Part shown: piece after piece, positions 7,337 to 14,991 of the stretch
How the letters are laid out: every line of letters starts with the position of its first letter
How positions within the stretch are numbered: position 1 is the first letter of the stretch
From: Thermobaculum sp042408415
GTDB lineage: Bacteria > Chloroflexota > Chloroflexia > Thermobaculales > Thermobaculaceae
Direction: 5' to 3'
Assembly (NCBI GenBank): GCA_042408415.1
Contig: JBHORE010000039.1
Coordinates: 1-18,071, forward strand
DNA length: 18,071 nucleotides
Notes under the pieces: generated by a model
Seen by the model: the letters and a program-made list of their open reading frames with translations, nothing else
What the model was told of the DNA's origin: nothing
The model's database searches: none
Made by a program: the position numbers and the translations under genes

Positions 7337-9354
7337 ATGCAAGTCCAGCACAGGTTCTCGAGACGTTTATTCCTACGCTCTTCTGCTGCCGCGGCGGCAG
7401 CCTTCATGGCGTTGCCAAGGCTTATGTTTAGAACAAGCCAGGCCGATAGCCCACGAGAGCCAATGGATACTCACATAAGACGCATCGATGGCACGAGCGT
7501 GCTGTTTCAGTATGGTCTTCCAGTGCCCTCGTTCGATACCTGGCAGCATCGGGAGGCTAGTAGAGGCTATATCGATCTCAACGGCACTTGGAGGTTCCGG
7601 TTCGATCCTGAAGATGAGGGCATGGCACATAGGTGGTACTCTCCCTGTTATGACGACTCCGATTGGAGGCAGGTAGAGGTCCCGTTGCCGTGGGATCTGT
7701 ACGATACTCCCGACTTCGGTACCTACGATGGCCGTAGATACGGTCAAGGGACTGCGTTCTACGATGGATACGCTTGGTACAGAAAGCGCGTGCATGTACC
7801 TGCGGGCTGGAAGCACAAGGCCGTTCGGATACATTTTCTTGGCGTGAGCTACAGGGCATGGGTGTACGTCAACGGACACCTAATAGGTGTGCGTGAAGGA
7901 GGTCACACACCTTTTGCTCTTGATATCTCCAGGTACGTCCGGCCCGGACGGACCGCGCTCATAGCCGTGCGTGTGTTTCGTCGCAGGTGGTGGAGTTCAT
8001 ACGATCCTGTGGTTACCAATCCTACTCCGGTGACCGATGACAGGGAACTACCCTACAAGCCCGTGGATTACTGGCCATATGCTGGCATTACCAGGGATGT
8101 CTACATCGAGGCTGTTGCCCCTCTCAGTATCGTGAAGTTGCTCGCCGCCGCATCAGACTTCAAGCTTGATGTAAGGGTCGTCCTCCATAACTACGGTTGC
8201 CACCCTATTACCAGGCTGTTGTGCGTCAGCCCAGGCCCAGCCACAGGGGCTGCTCCTAAATCAAAGGAGGTAAAGGTGGCCCCAGGTCAGACCCGAGTCG
8301 TCGCTTTTGAGTTCGATATCCCGAGTGCGAGATGGTGGAAGCCTAGTGATCCAGTGCTATATCGCCTGGAAGCTTGGTTATTGAACAACTTACACTCACA
8401 CCATAAGTTGGAAGACAGCCTCACGGTCAACTACGGCATGCGCAGGGTGGATGTGGTCGATGCCCAACTTCGTGTGAATCATCACACAGTGTTCCTCAAG
8501 GGAGTCAACTGGCATGAGGAGACCGCTGAGCGAGTTGGATCCATGACCATGGCTGATTACGACCGCGAGCTCCAGCTAGTGCTAGATGCTGGGGCCAACT
8601 TCGTGCGCAACTGCGTGTACAATCGACACCCTTATGTGTACGCATTTGCCGATTCCAGAGGATTGTTCGTATTAGATGATATAGACAACATGTGGCTGGA
8701 TACAGCCCAGGAGGCCCTGCAGTTGGAATACGGCCTTTCCAGGGCCCTCGCGATGATGATGGTTTGGAACCAGATGAACAACCCCTCCGTGATCATATGG
8801 TGTCTGCAGAACGAGTCGCAGATATGGCAGGACACTCAGGTATACCGTAGCTGATCAAGGACATGAAGGACGCTGTCAAGGCGCTAGATATACAAGGCAG
8901 GCCAGTGACGTGGGCCTCCTCCAGTAGTTGGGATCCTGCATTTGATCTTGCAGACGTCATAGGCTTCAATGAATACTTCGGGTACTTCTACGGACAGGAT
9001 TCGGATCTCGGTCCAGTGTTGGATGCTGTGCATTCAACTTATCCTGAGAAGCCCATCCTGATAACTGAGAACGGCACGTGGTCCATATACGGCAACCATG
9101 GATCCGCCGACGAGGCTGGTACCGAGGAGTGGCATGCCGCCAAGTTCCGAGCCCACTGGCAGCAGGTAACGGATACCTGTCGACTGAGCTACATGGCGGG
9201 CTACACCTTCTGGCTGCTCAAGGACTACAAGGAGCGCATGACGTACAATCGAGATCTAAACGGCATCTCCACCATGGGTCTGGTCACATTTGATACAGAA
9301 GCACGTAGGCTAGTGTACGATGAGTTCAAGCAAGCCACCGTACCATCAGGCTGA
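7337..9354 (+). pseudogene. Tat-exported GH2 beta-glycosidase, frameshifted
   Basis: Glycoside hydrolase family 2 (beta-galactosidase/beta-glucuronidase superfamily), about 672 residues if repaired. AGGAGG lies five bases before the ATG at 7337. A Tat signal (SRRLFLRSSAAAAAAF, from about residue 8) predicts folded export. Next come a jelly-roll sugar-binding domain (about 50-215, with YIDLNGTWRFRFD and VYVNGHLIGVREGGHTPF), an immunoglobulin-like domain, and the TIM barrel from GVNWHEE (about 390). The first frame ends at the TGA 8852-8854, after acid/base Glu 493 (CLQNES, codon 8813-8815). The next frame resumes as LIKDMKDAVKAL and carries the nucleophile Glu in LITENGTW (codon 9067-9069). 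One base lost near 8844-8852 accounts for the break; no slippery heptamer is visible, so programmed shifting is unlikely. Neither fragment has both catalytic residues. Preferred substrate unknown; true mutation or assembly error cannot be told apart here. Confidence 0.87.
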
Positions 9355-9401
9355 GTCCGCTACACCCGCCAGCGCACGGATGGGCTCGGCCCGCACGTTA
9401 T

Positions 9402-9418
9402 CTAGGCGTATGGCCTAG
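9402..9418. terminator. Stem-loop between convergent GH2 and GH43 genes
   Basis: CTAGGC-GTATG-GCCTAG has six perfect base pairs and a five-base loop, 48 bases after the GH2 stop. A second small hairpin, CCAAC-GGGA-GTTGG, lies at 9451-9464, 14 bases beyond the GH43 stop on the opposite strand. Neither has a T-run, so intrinsic termination is uncertain. The 9355-9477 gap shows nothing else. Confidence 0.35.
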
Positions 9419-9477
9419 GGGGCGTGTCAGGGACTTCTCGCCCCACTTCTCCAACGGGAGTTGGCCCTAAAGGGATC

Positions 9478-11259
9478 TCAGCTCCTCACCGGCAGCACCT
9501 CGCCCTCCGTGATGCCCACCTCGTTGAAAGCGTCCACGCGCACGTACACGGGCTGTCCTTTGACGAGCGCACCTATCTTGACCTCGTTCTTCCCCAATAC
9601 CATACAGCTATGGTACAGCTTGTGGGGGGCATGCCCCCACAGCACGTTGTGCCCCACCGCGCCGTCCTCTTCCCAGCTCACTAGCAGGTCTAGGTCTCCT
9701 TCGATCTTGGCTCGCACTGCCGGAGTTACAGCTGGAGGGGTCCCCTGCCCTCTGCCGAACACTCTCAGGCCAGAGATGCAAGCTTGTTGCTGGTGCGGCA
9801 GCTCGACGACCGTGCATCGGATGTAGCGTGCTCTCAGGCCCTCTTCGCTCACCACGAGGTCGTGGGGCAAGTCGGTTTTCGCCTGCCTCTTGTCCTCGAT
9901 CACGAAGTACTGCTGGCCATCTAATGATCCTTCCAACAGCCAGCGTGTGTGGTGACTGCGATCGTCCAACCACCTATCGTAACCTTCAGGTACATGGGCG
10001 CTCTCGGGCAGGGGCAACATCAGGTGGTCATCTGCGAAATTGATCTGGATAGCGTGCACGTCGCACACCTCCATCAGGTCGACCTCCAGCCATTCTCCGG
10101 GATCATTGGAGGCCGCTCGCCACCAGGTCTGTACGTTCTCATCGGTAGCATTGGCAGGTTCCTTCCCCACCTCAAAAGATGACGCCCTGGCTGGCTTGCG
10201 GTACGACAGCAGCATCCACTCCGGGGCACGCCAGGGATCCATCCTACCCTGCTCCATCCTCATAGGCCAGTCGCCGTACCTCTGATTGCAGAACAGCTCG
10301 CCATCCTCGTCTATGCCGGCAGGCCATAGCCCCAGGCGCCTCTCAAAGGGGTGATTAACGCTGATGCGCATGGTGGCAGCATGCCAGAGGTTCCCGTGCT
10401 TATCCCTGAGTGTCGAGCCATGACCAGCACCGGGGATGAACCCGCCAGGCTTGTACGAGAATGGGTTGTTATCTGCCAATGTGAACGGGCCTAAAGGGTG
10501 ATCCGACACGTAGACGGCATCGGAGTATATGTTGTACTCGGTGCCAGGAGAGGCGTACTGGAGGTAATATCTACCATCGAACTTGTCCATCCAAGCGCCC
10601 TCTATAAAAGGGTCGTTGCCCATGAACTTGCGCAGCCCCTCGACGCTTGCCGCTGGGAGGTCGGGCATCGTGCTCAGCAGCCTCTGCACTGCCGCTTCTA
10701 TCTCCTCAGGGGTCAGTAGCCTGTGATCCTCTCCCTTCCTCTCGTAGCCCTTGGTGGCGTAGTCTCCGAATATGAGCTCCACCGGCTCCCCCTTGGGCCT
10801 CATGGTAGCTGGGTCGAGCTCCACCCCGTATATAGGTGTCTGGTTGGAGCAGCCCCAGTAGAAATAGATCCTGCCGTCGTCGTCCACAAAGAGGTTAGGA
10901 TCCCAAAAGGGGAACGAGCCCTGGATCTCTTCGAAGCCCTCGTTTATGGGGTCCTTAGTCCTATAGAAAGAGCAGGGTTTGGTGCGGTGGGAGGCTGAGA
11001 AGTACAGGTATTCCCCGATGACCCGCACGTCAGGGGCATAGTCGTAGACGGGCATGCCTTCGAGGCGATGGAATTCCCAGTGCACCAGATCGTCGCTCAC
11101 CAAGAAACCCATGGTCATGGAGGGGAAAAGGTAGTAGCGCCCCTGAAAGAGCACTAGCGAGGGGTCGGCGGCCTCCCTGCACACCGTGCATAGCTCACTG
11201 TTGGGCACTCTGTGGAACTGGTACCTATAGCTGATATTGATGGGATTACAGACGTACAA
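9478..11259 (-). CDS. GH43-family glycoside hydrolase with F5/8 type C and Fn3-like domains
   Basis: A 593-residue five-bladed beta-propeller glycosidase, probably an arabinofuranosidase or xylosidase type. The three GH43 catalytic acids are present: base Asp 32 in REAADPSLV, pKa-setting Asp 120 in FWDPNLFVDDDG, and acid Glu 220 in FIEGAWM. A helical insert at about 176-214 precedes the acid. The C-terminal half holds a discoidin-like F5/8 type C domain (about 352-503, with NATDENVQTWWRA and WLEVDL) and a fibronectin-III-like domain (about 505-593). No signal peptide is present, so it should act in the cytoplasm on imported oligosaccharides. The start is TTG, chosen because AAGGAGG (11267-11273) lies seven bases upstream. 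It is transcribed towards the GH2 gene from its own promoter. Unlike its GH36 and GH2 neighbours it is intact. Substrate assignment is inference. Confidence 0.88.
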   Translation of the reverse strand: MYVCNPINISYRYQFHRVPNSELCTVCREAADPSLVLFQGRYYLFPSMTMGFLVSDDLVHWEFHRLEGMPVYDYAPDVRVIGEYLYFSASHRTKPCSFYRTKDPINEGFEEIQGSFPFWDPNLFVDDDGRIYFYWGCSNQTPIYGVELDPATMRPKGEPVELIFGDYATKGYERKGEDHRLLTPEEIEAAVQRLLSTMPDLPAASVEGLRKFMGNDPFIEGAWMDKFDGRYYLQYASPGTEYNIYSDAVYVSDHPLGPFTLADNNPFSYKPGGFIPGAGHGSTLRDKHGNLWHAATMRISVNHPFERRLGLWPAGIDEDGELFCNQRYGDWPMRMEQGRMDPWRAPEWMLLSYRKPARASSFEVGKEPANATDENVQTWWRAASNDPGEWLEVDLMEVCDVHAIQINFADDHLMLPLPESAHVPEGYDRWLDDRSHHTRWLLEGSLDGQQYFVIEDKRQAKTDLPHDLVVSEEGLRARYIRCTVVELPHQQQACISGLRVFGRGQGTPPAVTPAVRAKIEGDLDLLVSWEEDGAVGHNVLWGHAPHKLYHSCMVLGKNEVKIGALVKGQPVYVRVDAFNEVGITEGEVLPVRS

Positions 11260-11288
11260 GCTGCTGCCTCCTTGCGACTTTACTCGAG

Positions 11289-11318
11289 ATTATAGATCCA
11301 CGCAACGGCTCGTGGCTA
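11289..11318 (-). promoter_or_regulatory. Promoter of the GH43 gene
   Basis: On the minus strand, TAGCCA (11313-11318) is followed after 18 bases by a perfect TATAAT (11289-11294), about 30 bases before the TTG start. A 12-bp palindrome CTCGC-AC-GCGAG (11333-11344) sits 14 bases upstream of the -35, placed where an activator or repressor could bind. Confidence 0.5.
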
Positions 11319-11332
11319 GATATAACTCTAGT

Positions 11333-11579
11333 CTCGCACGCGAGTTAAATATCTATCACTTAGATAGCAGTTGCTTGTACGCTGCCCGCATTATTTGTAC
11401 GTGCGTGCGCTGTACACCTCGCAAGCACGTGGTGGTTCTAGATGAGCTCAGCCAGCGAGGGGCCCTCCGACATCACGGCCCGTCATCCAAGAGGTTTTCT
11501 GGCCTCCGATGCACCGCATGCAGGCGGCATCGAGTACGGCCCTGCGGCCGCACGACGGCGGTAGGGTGAGAAGACAGAT
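11333..11579. other. Intergenic region upstream of GH43
   Basis: About 250 bases without a convincing gene. It contains the CTCGCACGCGAG palindrome (11333-11344), flanked by outer AACTC (11324-11328) and GAGTT (11342-11346). A short inverted repeat CTATC-ACTTA-GATAG is at 11353-11367, and TGTAC occurs three times within 11370-11420 or so. A 110-codon open frame covers this stretch and the GH43 start on the plus strand, but its Cys/Arg-rich composition does not look like protein. The part nearest 11580 is GC-rich and featureless. Confidence 0.4.
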
Positions 11580-12203
11580 CTAACCTTCAGATCGAAAGCT
11601 TGCGAGATATCCTAATCTATGGCCTAGGCTGCGCTCGAACGTGAAGCCCGTTGCTGCTGCAAGCTCGCGCAAAGTACTTAGGCCAACCATGTGGGGATCA
11701 GGTATGCTTTCCCCCACCACCAGTCTGCCTCCGGGTCTAAGCACTCTCCGCAGCTCCCTTATAGCCATTGCCTTATCGCCCACTTCTCCTAGAGTGGCTA
11801 CTAGGTAAGCTCCATCGAAGCTGTCGTCGGGATAGGGCAGCTTCTGAGCATCCCCCTGAGTGGGCAAGATGTTGCTAACTTTGTGCTCCTCAGCTCGGCG
11901 CATCAGCAGATCAAGCATCTCCTGTTGGATGTCCAGCACGTGAAGCACACCTTCGGGTTGTATCAGCTGAGCGACGCTTAGGGAGTAGTAGCCAGTACCC
12001 GCTCCCACCTCGAGCAGCTGCTGTCCTGGAGCAGGATCCAGTAGGTGTTGTAGCCTGCTGCGCGAGATGAACGGTCTGGGAAGATCCAGGACAAACCGCT
12101 GGTTATAAGGGCAGGCTGATGGGTTGCTACGTACCTTCAACGCAGCTACCGCAACCGCTCCAGCCGTGATTGCTATCCCCGTGGTAACATACAACTTCTT
12201 CAT
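11580..12203 (-). CDS. Class I SAM-dependent methyltransferase with N-terminal membrane segment
   Basis: A 207-residue methyltransferase of the UbiE/Methyltransf_11 type. The SAM-binding motif I LLEVGAGTGYYS is at about residues 63-74, the acidic motif II residue is in LHVLDIQQEM, and the post-motif LRRVLRPGGRLVVGE is present. Residues 3-23 (LYVTTGIAITAGAVAVAAL) form a single hydrophobic segment, so the enzyme may be anchored to the membrane with the catalytic domain inside. I chose ATG 12203. In-frame starts up to 12305 are excluded because the promoter (TTGACC/TATCAT, 12277-12305) overlaps them and transcription should begin downstream. The ribosome site GAGGAT is weak. The gene is divergent from the next methyltransferase. 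The methyl acceptor is unknown; a lipid or quinone is possible for a membrane-tethered enzyme. Confidence 0.82.
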   Translation of the reverse strand: MKKLYVTTGIAITAGAVAVAALKVRSNPSACPYNQRFVLDLPRPFISRSRLQHLLDPAPGQQLLEVGAGTGYYSLSVAQLIQPEGVLHVLDIQQEMLDLLMRRAEEHKVSNILPTQGDAQKLPYPDDSFDGAYLVATLGEVGDKAMAIRELRRVLRPGGRLVVGESIPDPHMVGLSTLRELAAATGFTFERSLGHRLGYLASFRSEG

Positions 12204-12276
12204 GCTATTGAATCCTCGACTCTTGATGTATCGATGCCCTAGGGACCACGCCCAACATATCTCAAGGTTGAGTGCC

Positions 12277-12305
12277 ATGATAGCCATCCGTGACATCCAG
12301 GTCAA
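12277..12305 (-). promoter_or_regulatory. Promoter of the membrane-tethered methyltransferase
   Basis: Minus strand TTGACC (12300-12305) and TATCAT (12277-12282), 17 bases apart, each match consensus at five of six positions. This is among the best promoters in the window. It implies a leader of roughly 65 bases before ATG 12203. Confidence 0.65.
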
Positions 12306-12368
12306 GTTAGTATTTGGGCGCCGTCTAAGCTTGACGCTCTACAGCCTTACGGCGAACAGTGGGCGATC

Positions 12369-12398
12369 CTAACACACGTGATCTTGATCTGCTATCCT
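12369..12398 (+). promoter_or_regulatory. Weak candidate promoter for the second methyltransferase
   Basis: CTAACA (12369-12374) and TATCCT (12393-12398) are 18 bases apart, ending 34 bases before the ATG at 12433. Both boxes are imperfect. Confidence 0.3.
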
Positions 12399-12432
12399 GT
12401 GTGAGTATCATCTCTCCTTGGAGGTGGAAAAG

Positions 12433-13185
12433 ATGGCAAGCTCTTGGGACGCCATGGCCGCTTGGTACGACGAGAAGCAGGGGGATAAAGGCGACCTGTG
12501 GCATCGCGAATTGATAGATCCCACGCTGCTCGGGGTGGTGGGGGATGTGGCGGGGTTGGATGTCCTGGATCTGTGTTGTGGCAACGGCTACATAAGTCGT
12601 AAGTTGGCACGCGCTGGGGCGAAGGTAACTGGAGTGGATGCCTCCGCAGCTATGGTCAAACGAGCCCGCTGGCATGAGGAGGTATCAGCTCTGGGCGTCG
12701 TCTACCACGTGGCAGATGCCAGCAACCTTTCTATCTTGAACTCAAACAGCTTCGACCTCGTCGTGAGCAACATGGCGCTAATGGATATAGAGCGCGCCGA
12801 TGTAGCTATACACGAGGCCGCTCGTGTGCTGCGATCTGGTGGTAGGTTCGTGGCAAGCCTATCTCACCCCTGTTTCGACATCTGGGGCCGCTCTGGTTGG
12901 CAGATAGAGTTGGTGGGCGCTGAGCAGATCGTGTGGCGCAAGGTCAGGAGTTATAGGCAGCTGCAGACCTCGATGGTGCCCTGGCACGGCCCCAACGGAG
13001 AGCTGTGGGAGACTGAAGCTTACCATCGTCCACTATCTTGGTACTTCCGCGCTATACGAGCTGCTGGACTGGCTGTAACAGCTTTGGAGGAGCCAGAGCC
13101 TAGCGAGGTGTTTGTGAAGACAGCTTCTCAGCCATGGATCAAGGACATACCTCTGCACTGCGTGCTTGAGGCTATCAAGCTCTAG
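12433..13185 (+). CDS. Class I SAM-dependent methyltransferase
   Basis: A 250-residue cytosolic methyltransferase. It begins MASSWDAMAAWYDE, a common N-terminal helix of Methyltransf_11/25 enzymes. Motif I is VLDLCCGNGYIS (about residues 44-55), the ribose-binding acid is Asp 69 in TGVDAS, and motif III/IV regions are FDLVVSNMALMDI and ARVLRSGGRFV. The C-terminal part (SLSHPCFDIW, AYHRPLSWYFRAIRAAGL) is typical of a substrate-binding cap over the fold. ATG 12433 is preferred to the in-frame TTG at 12418 because GGAGG (12420-12424) is eight bases upstream of the ATG and overlaps the TTG. Its substrate is unknown. It is not homologous over its full length to the divergent neighbour; only the SAM fold is shared. 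Confidence 0.87.
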   Translation: MASSWDAMAAWYDEKQGDKGDLWHRELIDPTLLGVVGDVAGLDVLDLCCGNGYISRKLARAGAKVTGVDASAAMVKRARWHEEVSALGVVYHVADASNLSILNSNSFDLVVSNMALMDIERADVAIHEAARVLRSGGRFVASLSHPCFDIWGRSGWQIELVGAEQIVWRKVRSYRQLQTSMVPWHGPNGELWETEAYHRPLSWYFRAIRAAGLAVTALEEPEPSEVFVKTASQPWIKDIPLHCVLEAIKL

Positions 13186-13197
13186 GCACTTAGCCTA
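13183..13197. terminator. Small stem-loop at the end of the second methyltransferase gene
   Basis: TAGGC-ACTTA-GCCTA starts on the stop codon itself. It has five base pairs and no T-run. Its arms match the core of the hairpin after GH2 (9402-9418), so it may be a local type of 3' end signal. Confidence 0.3.
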
Positions 13198-13224
13198 ACG
13201 CATCGCACGCACACCTTTGTATGA

Positions 13225-13440
13225 TGCTCCAGGGGATCGAGCGTACGACCACGATATGTCGTACACCTCTTACAAGCCCACGACGACATCCATCTGCTAA
13301 TAGCTAACTGGTCTAAGGTCCAGTTTGCCCTATGACAGCTAGACCTCGGGGGCCTACCAGCCGCTGATCGCCCACTGCTAGCGGAGAGCTACCACGACGC
13401 GGCACGTGCGTACATCTACCAGGCGTCTATGCGGAGGTAG
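13225..13440 (+). pseudogene. Possible remnant of an unidentified gene
   Basis: The 13186-13551 gap has no intact gene. One plus-strand frame reads 71 codons with a single stop (TGA 13333-13335) before its final TAG. It gives protein-like segments such as AHDDIHLLIANWSKVQFAL before the stop and RPLLAESYHDAARAYIYQAS after it. I cannot name a family, and a chance frame of this quality is possible. A 7-bp inverted repeat GTACGAC/GTCGTAC (13243-13249 and 13258-13264) lies inside. The rest of the gap shows nothing I can interpret. Confidence 0.25.
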
Positions 13441-13551
13441 CCATCTCCACAGCAGCGACTCTCTAGTCAGCCGTCTATGGCAGCGGCCGGAGCACTACAC
13501 GCTCGCCGTTAGGCGGGGCCATCCAGGATTGGGGGTAGCACATACTAGGGT

Positions 13552-14105
13552 TCACCAGGGCTTGCGCGCCAGTACAAGCTCGATTACTCCGAGGGCCCTA
13601 CGTTCCACACTTTCCACGACGAAGCTTCCTAGGTGATCCAGGGGATCCCGTAGCAGGTGGTCGTCCCACAAGCGCACCGCAAACGGCTCAAGTAGCGTTT
13701 GAACAACACGTACGATGATGACCCGGCTGCGCACGTGCTCCAGGAGGAGTAGAAGCCCACCAGGACGAAGCACCCTCCCTGATTCTGCTAGTGCCTTGAC
13801 AGGGTCAGGAATAGTGCAGAGGGCCAGCGAGAAGACGACGGCATCGTACGACTCATCGGGGAAATCAAGATGTTGGGCATCACCCAATCGCAGGTCCACG
13901 CTTCTACCCAGTTCATGCGCTCGTTGCTGAGCTATATCTAGCATGCTTGGGCTGCGTGTATCAGTGGGATAGTACTGCAGGTTCAGCCCTGTGCCTACCG
14001 CCACCTCTAGCACGTCACCATGGCCCACGCGCATAGCTTCTGCCTAGCGCAAAGCAACAACCACCTTTCCAGCTAACGCATGGCCCCATCGTAGCTTGTG
14101 GCCAT
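13552..14105 (-). pseudogene. Decayed class I SAM-dependent methyltransferase
   Basis: The intact part (13552-14034) encodes the SAM fold of a UbiE-like methyltransferase. It has motif I DVLEVAVGTGLNLQYYP, then SMLDIAQQRA, FDSLALCTIP-like motif IV (YDAVVFSLALCTIPDP) and RVLRPGGLLLLLEH. It would start at motif I, lacking the usual N-terminal helices. Those helices are still readable upstream in another frame: an ATG at 14105, then ATSYDGAMR, a TAG (14073-14075), LERWLLLCARQKLCA, and then a one-base shift into VGHGDVLEV. The order and spacing match the family's N-terminus. The gene therefore carries one nonsense codon and one frameshift, and the YD-LERW interval is shorter than usual. An 11-bp inverted repeat (14075-14110) lies exactly over this segment. 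Probably non-functional; re-initiation at 14034 would lack part of the SAM site support. Confidence 0.72.
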
Positions 14106-14110
14106 GCGTT
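14075..14110. repeat. Inverted repeat with 11-bp perfect arms
   Basis: AACGCATGGCC (14075-14085) and GGCCATGCGTT (14100-14110) are exact reverse complements with a 14-base spacer. The repeat lies within the ruined 5' part of the methyltransferase remnant and touches its nonsense codon. Confidence 0.75.
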
Positions 14111-14149
14111 CGTAAACCTGTCGCACACGTGAAGTCCCTTTGTTCCCCG

Positions 14150-14964
14150 TCATCTCCAAGAAATCACCTGCCCAGCTTCAGCTCGCACGAGGACAATTCC
14201 ATGATTCAGTGAGATAAGGTAGAGCTGCTCTTCGCCGTTCACTACTTTATAATCCTGCGGGGAGTTGAAGGTCACGTCATAGTAATCTTGGACGTCTATC
14301 TCATGCCACGTAAATGTGCCCAGCTGGGTGACGAAGCCATCAGAGGATCTGATGAGGTAGTGGGCGCTAACGTAGCTTGGCGTGGTGAATGTCCCTAAAG
14401 CGCTTTCGTAGGAGCCTTCTGTATCGTGGATGATGTACCGTATCTTGAGACCATCGGCCGGTCGGTTGGCCAGATCGTAGTTGCCGTAGTCCGATGGATC
14501 ATCTGAGAACTGCTGGTACAAAGCTGGCACGAACTGACATGCCGGACCAGGAGGGCACTCTACGCCGCCGGTGTGGGTTACGTAGTCCAAGCCCTCGTAA
14601 TGTGCTGCGGTCGGGCGCTGCGTGTTTGGCGTGCAGGTAAACCACTTGGCCGTTGGTGAGGATGTGCCCGGCTCCTTGATTGATCGTAGCGTAGACTTCA
14701 TCAGCAGATGCCTTCGCAGCCTGCAGCACGTCCGAGCCGCTGTACTTGGCCACGGCCCCGTACCACTTGGAGGGATCGGATGGTGTTCACCAAATGCCGC
14801 TCATACATAGCTAGAAGGGCCGCCCCGCTTCGAATGTTCTGAGCGGGATCATGTATGAGTGTCCTTGGTTTTACGCCCAGCGACCTCGCCGCTATATCTA
14901 GGGTGTGGTGGAAGGGATCATTGGCCACAGAATGTTGATTCGACTTAACATAGAGAACCCTCAT
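14150..14964 (-). pseudogene. Broken N-acetylmuramoyl-L-alanine amidase (amidase_2-type) gene with foreign tail
   Basis: Three minus-strand frames join into one protein of the secreted amidase family known from actinobacteria. Frame 1 (from 14964) gives TLDIAARSLGVKPRTLIHDP and QNIRSGAALLAMYERHL. After a shift near 14780, frame 2 gives DPSKWYGAVAKYSGSDVL and ADEVYATINQGAGHI. After a shift near 14615, frame 3 gives AAHYEGLDYVTHTGGVECPP, QFVPALYQQFSDDPSDYGNY and the zinc-site strand KIRYIIHDTEGSY, where His is the first zinc ligand. After SAHYLIRSSDGFVTQ the family should continue to the WHAGNW motif, but instead an unrelated stretch runs to the TAG/TGA end at 14150. The lysozyme-like N-terminus and signal peptide are missing. 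There are thus two frameshifts and two truncations: it cannot make an active cell-wall amidase. The adjacent gene order gives no functional link. Confidence 0.78.
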
Positions 14965-14977
14965 TTGCGTTACCGCC

Positions 14978-14991
14978 CATAGACGTCTATG
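14978..14991. promoter_or_regulatory. Perfect 14-bp palindrome
   Basis: CATAGACGTCTATG lies between the response regulator stop (15045) and the amidase remnant. It could be an old operator of the amidase gene or a 3' element of the protease operon; function unknown. Confidence 0.35.

Noticed and set aside
8840..8862. Programmed frameshift in GH2
   Set aside because: No slippery heptamer, internal Shine-Dalgarno or pseudoknot is visible at the junction; a one-base loss is the simpler reading.
11353..11420. Repeated TGTAC motifs and the short CTATC/GATAG inverted repeat as an operator array
   Set aside because: TGTAC is self-overlapping and short, spacing is irregular, and the inverted repeat is only five bases; chance is sufficient.
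11237..11569. Plus-strand open frame of 110 codons over the GH43 upstream region
   Set aside because: It covers the GH43 start and promoter, and has a Cys/Arg-rich unstructured translation with no ribosome site.
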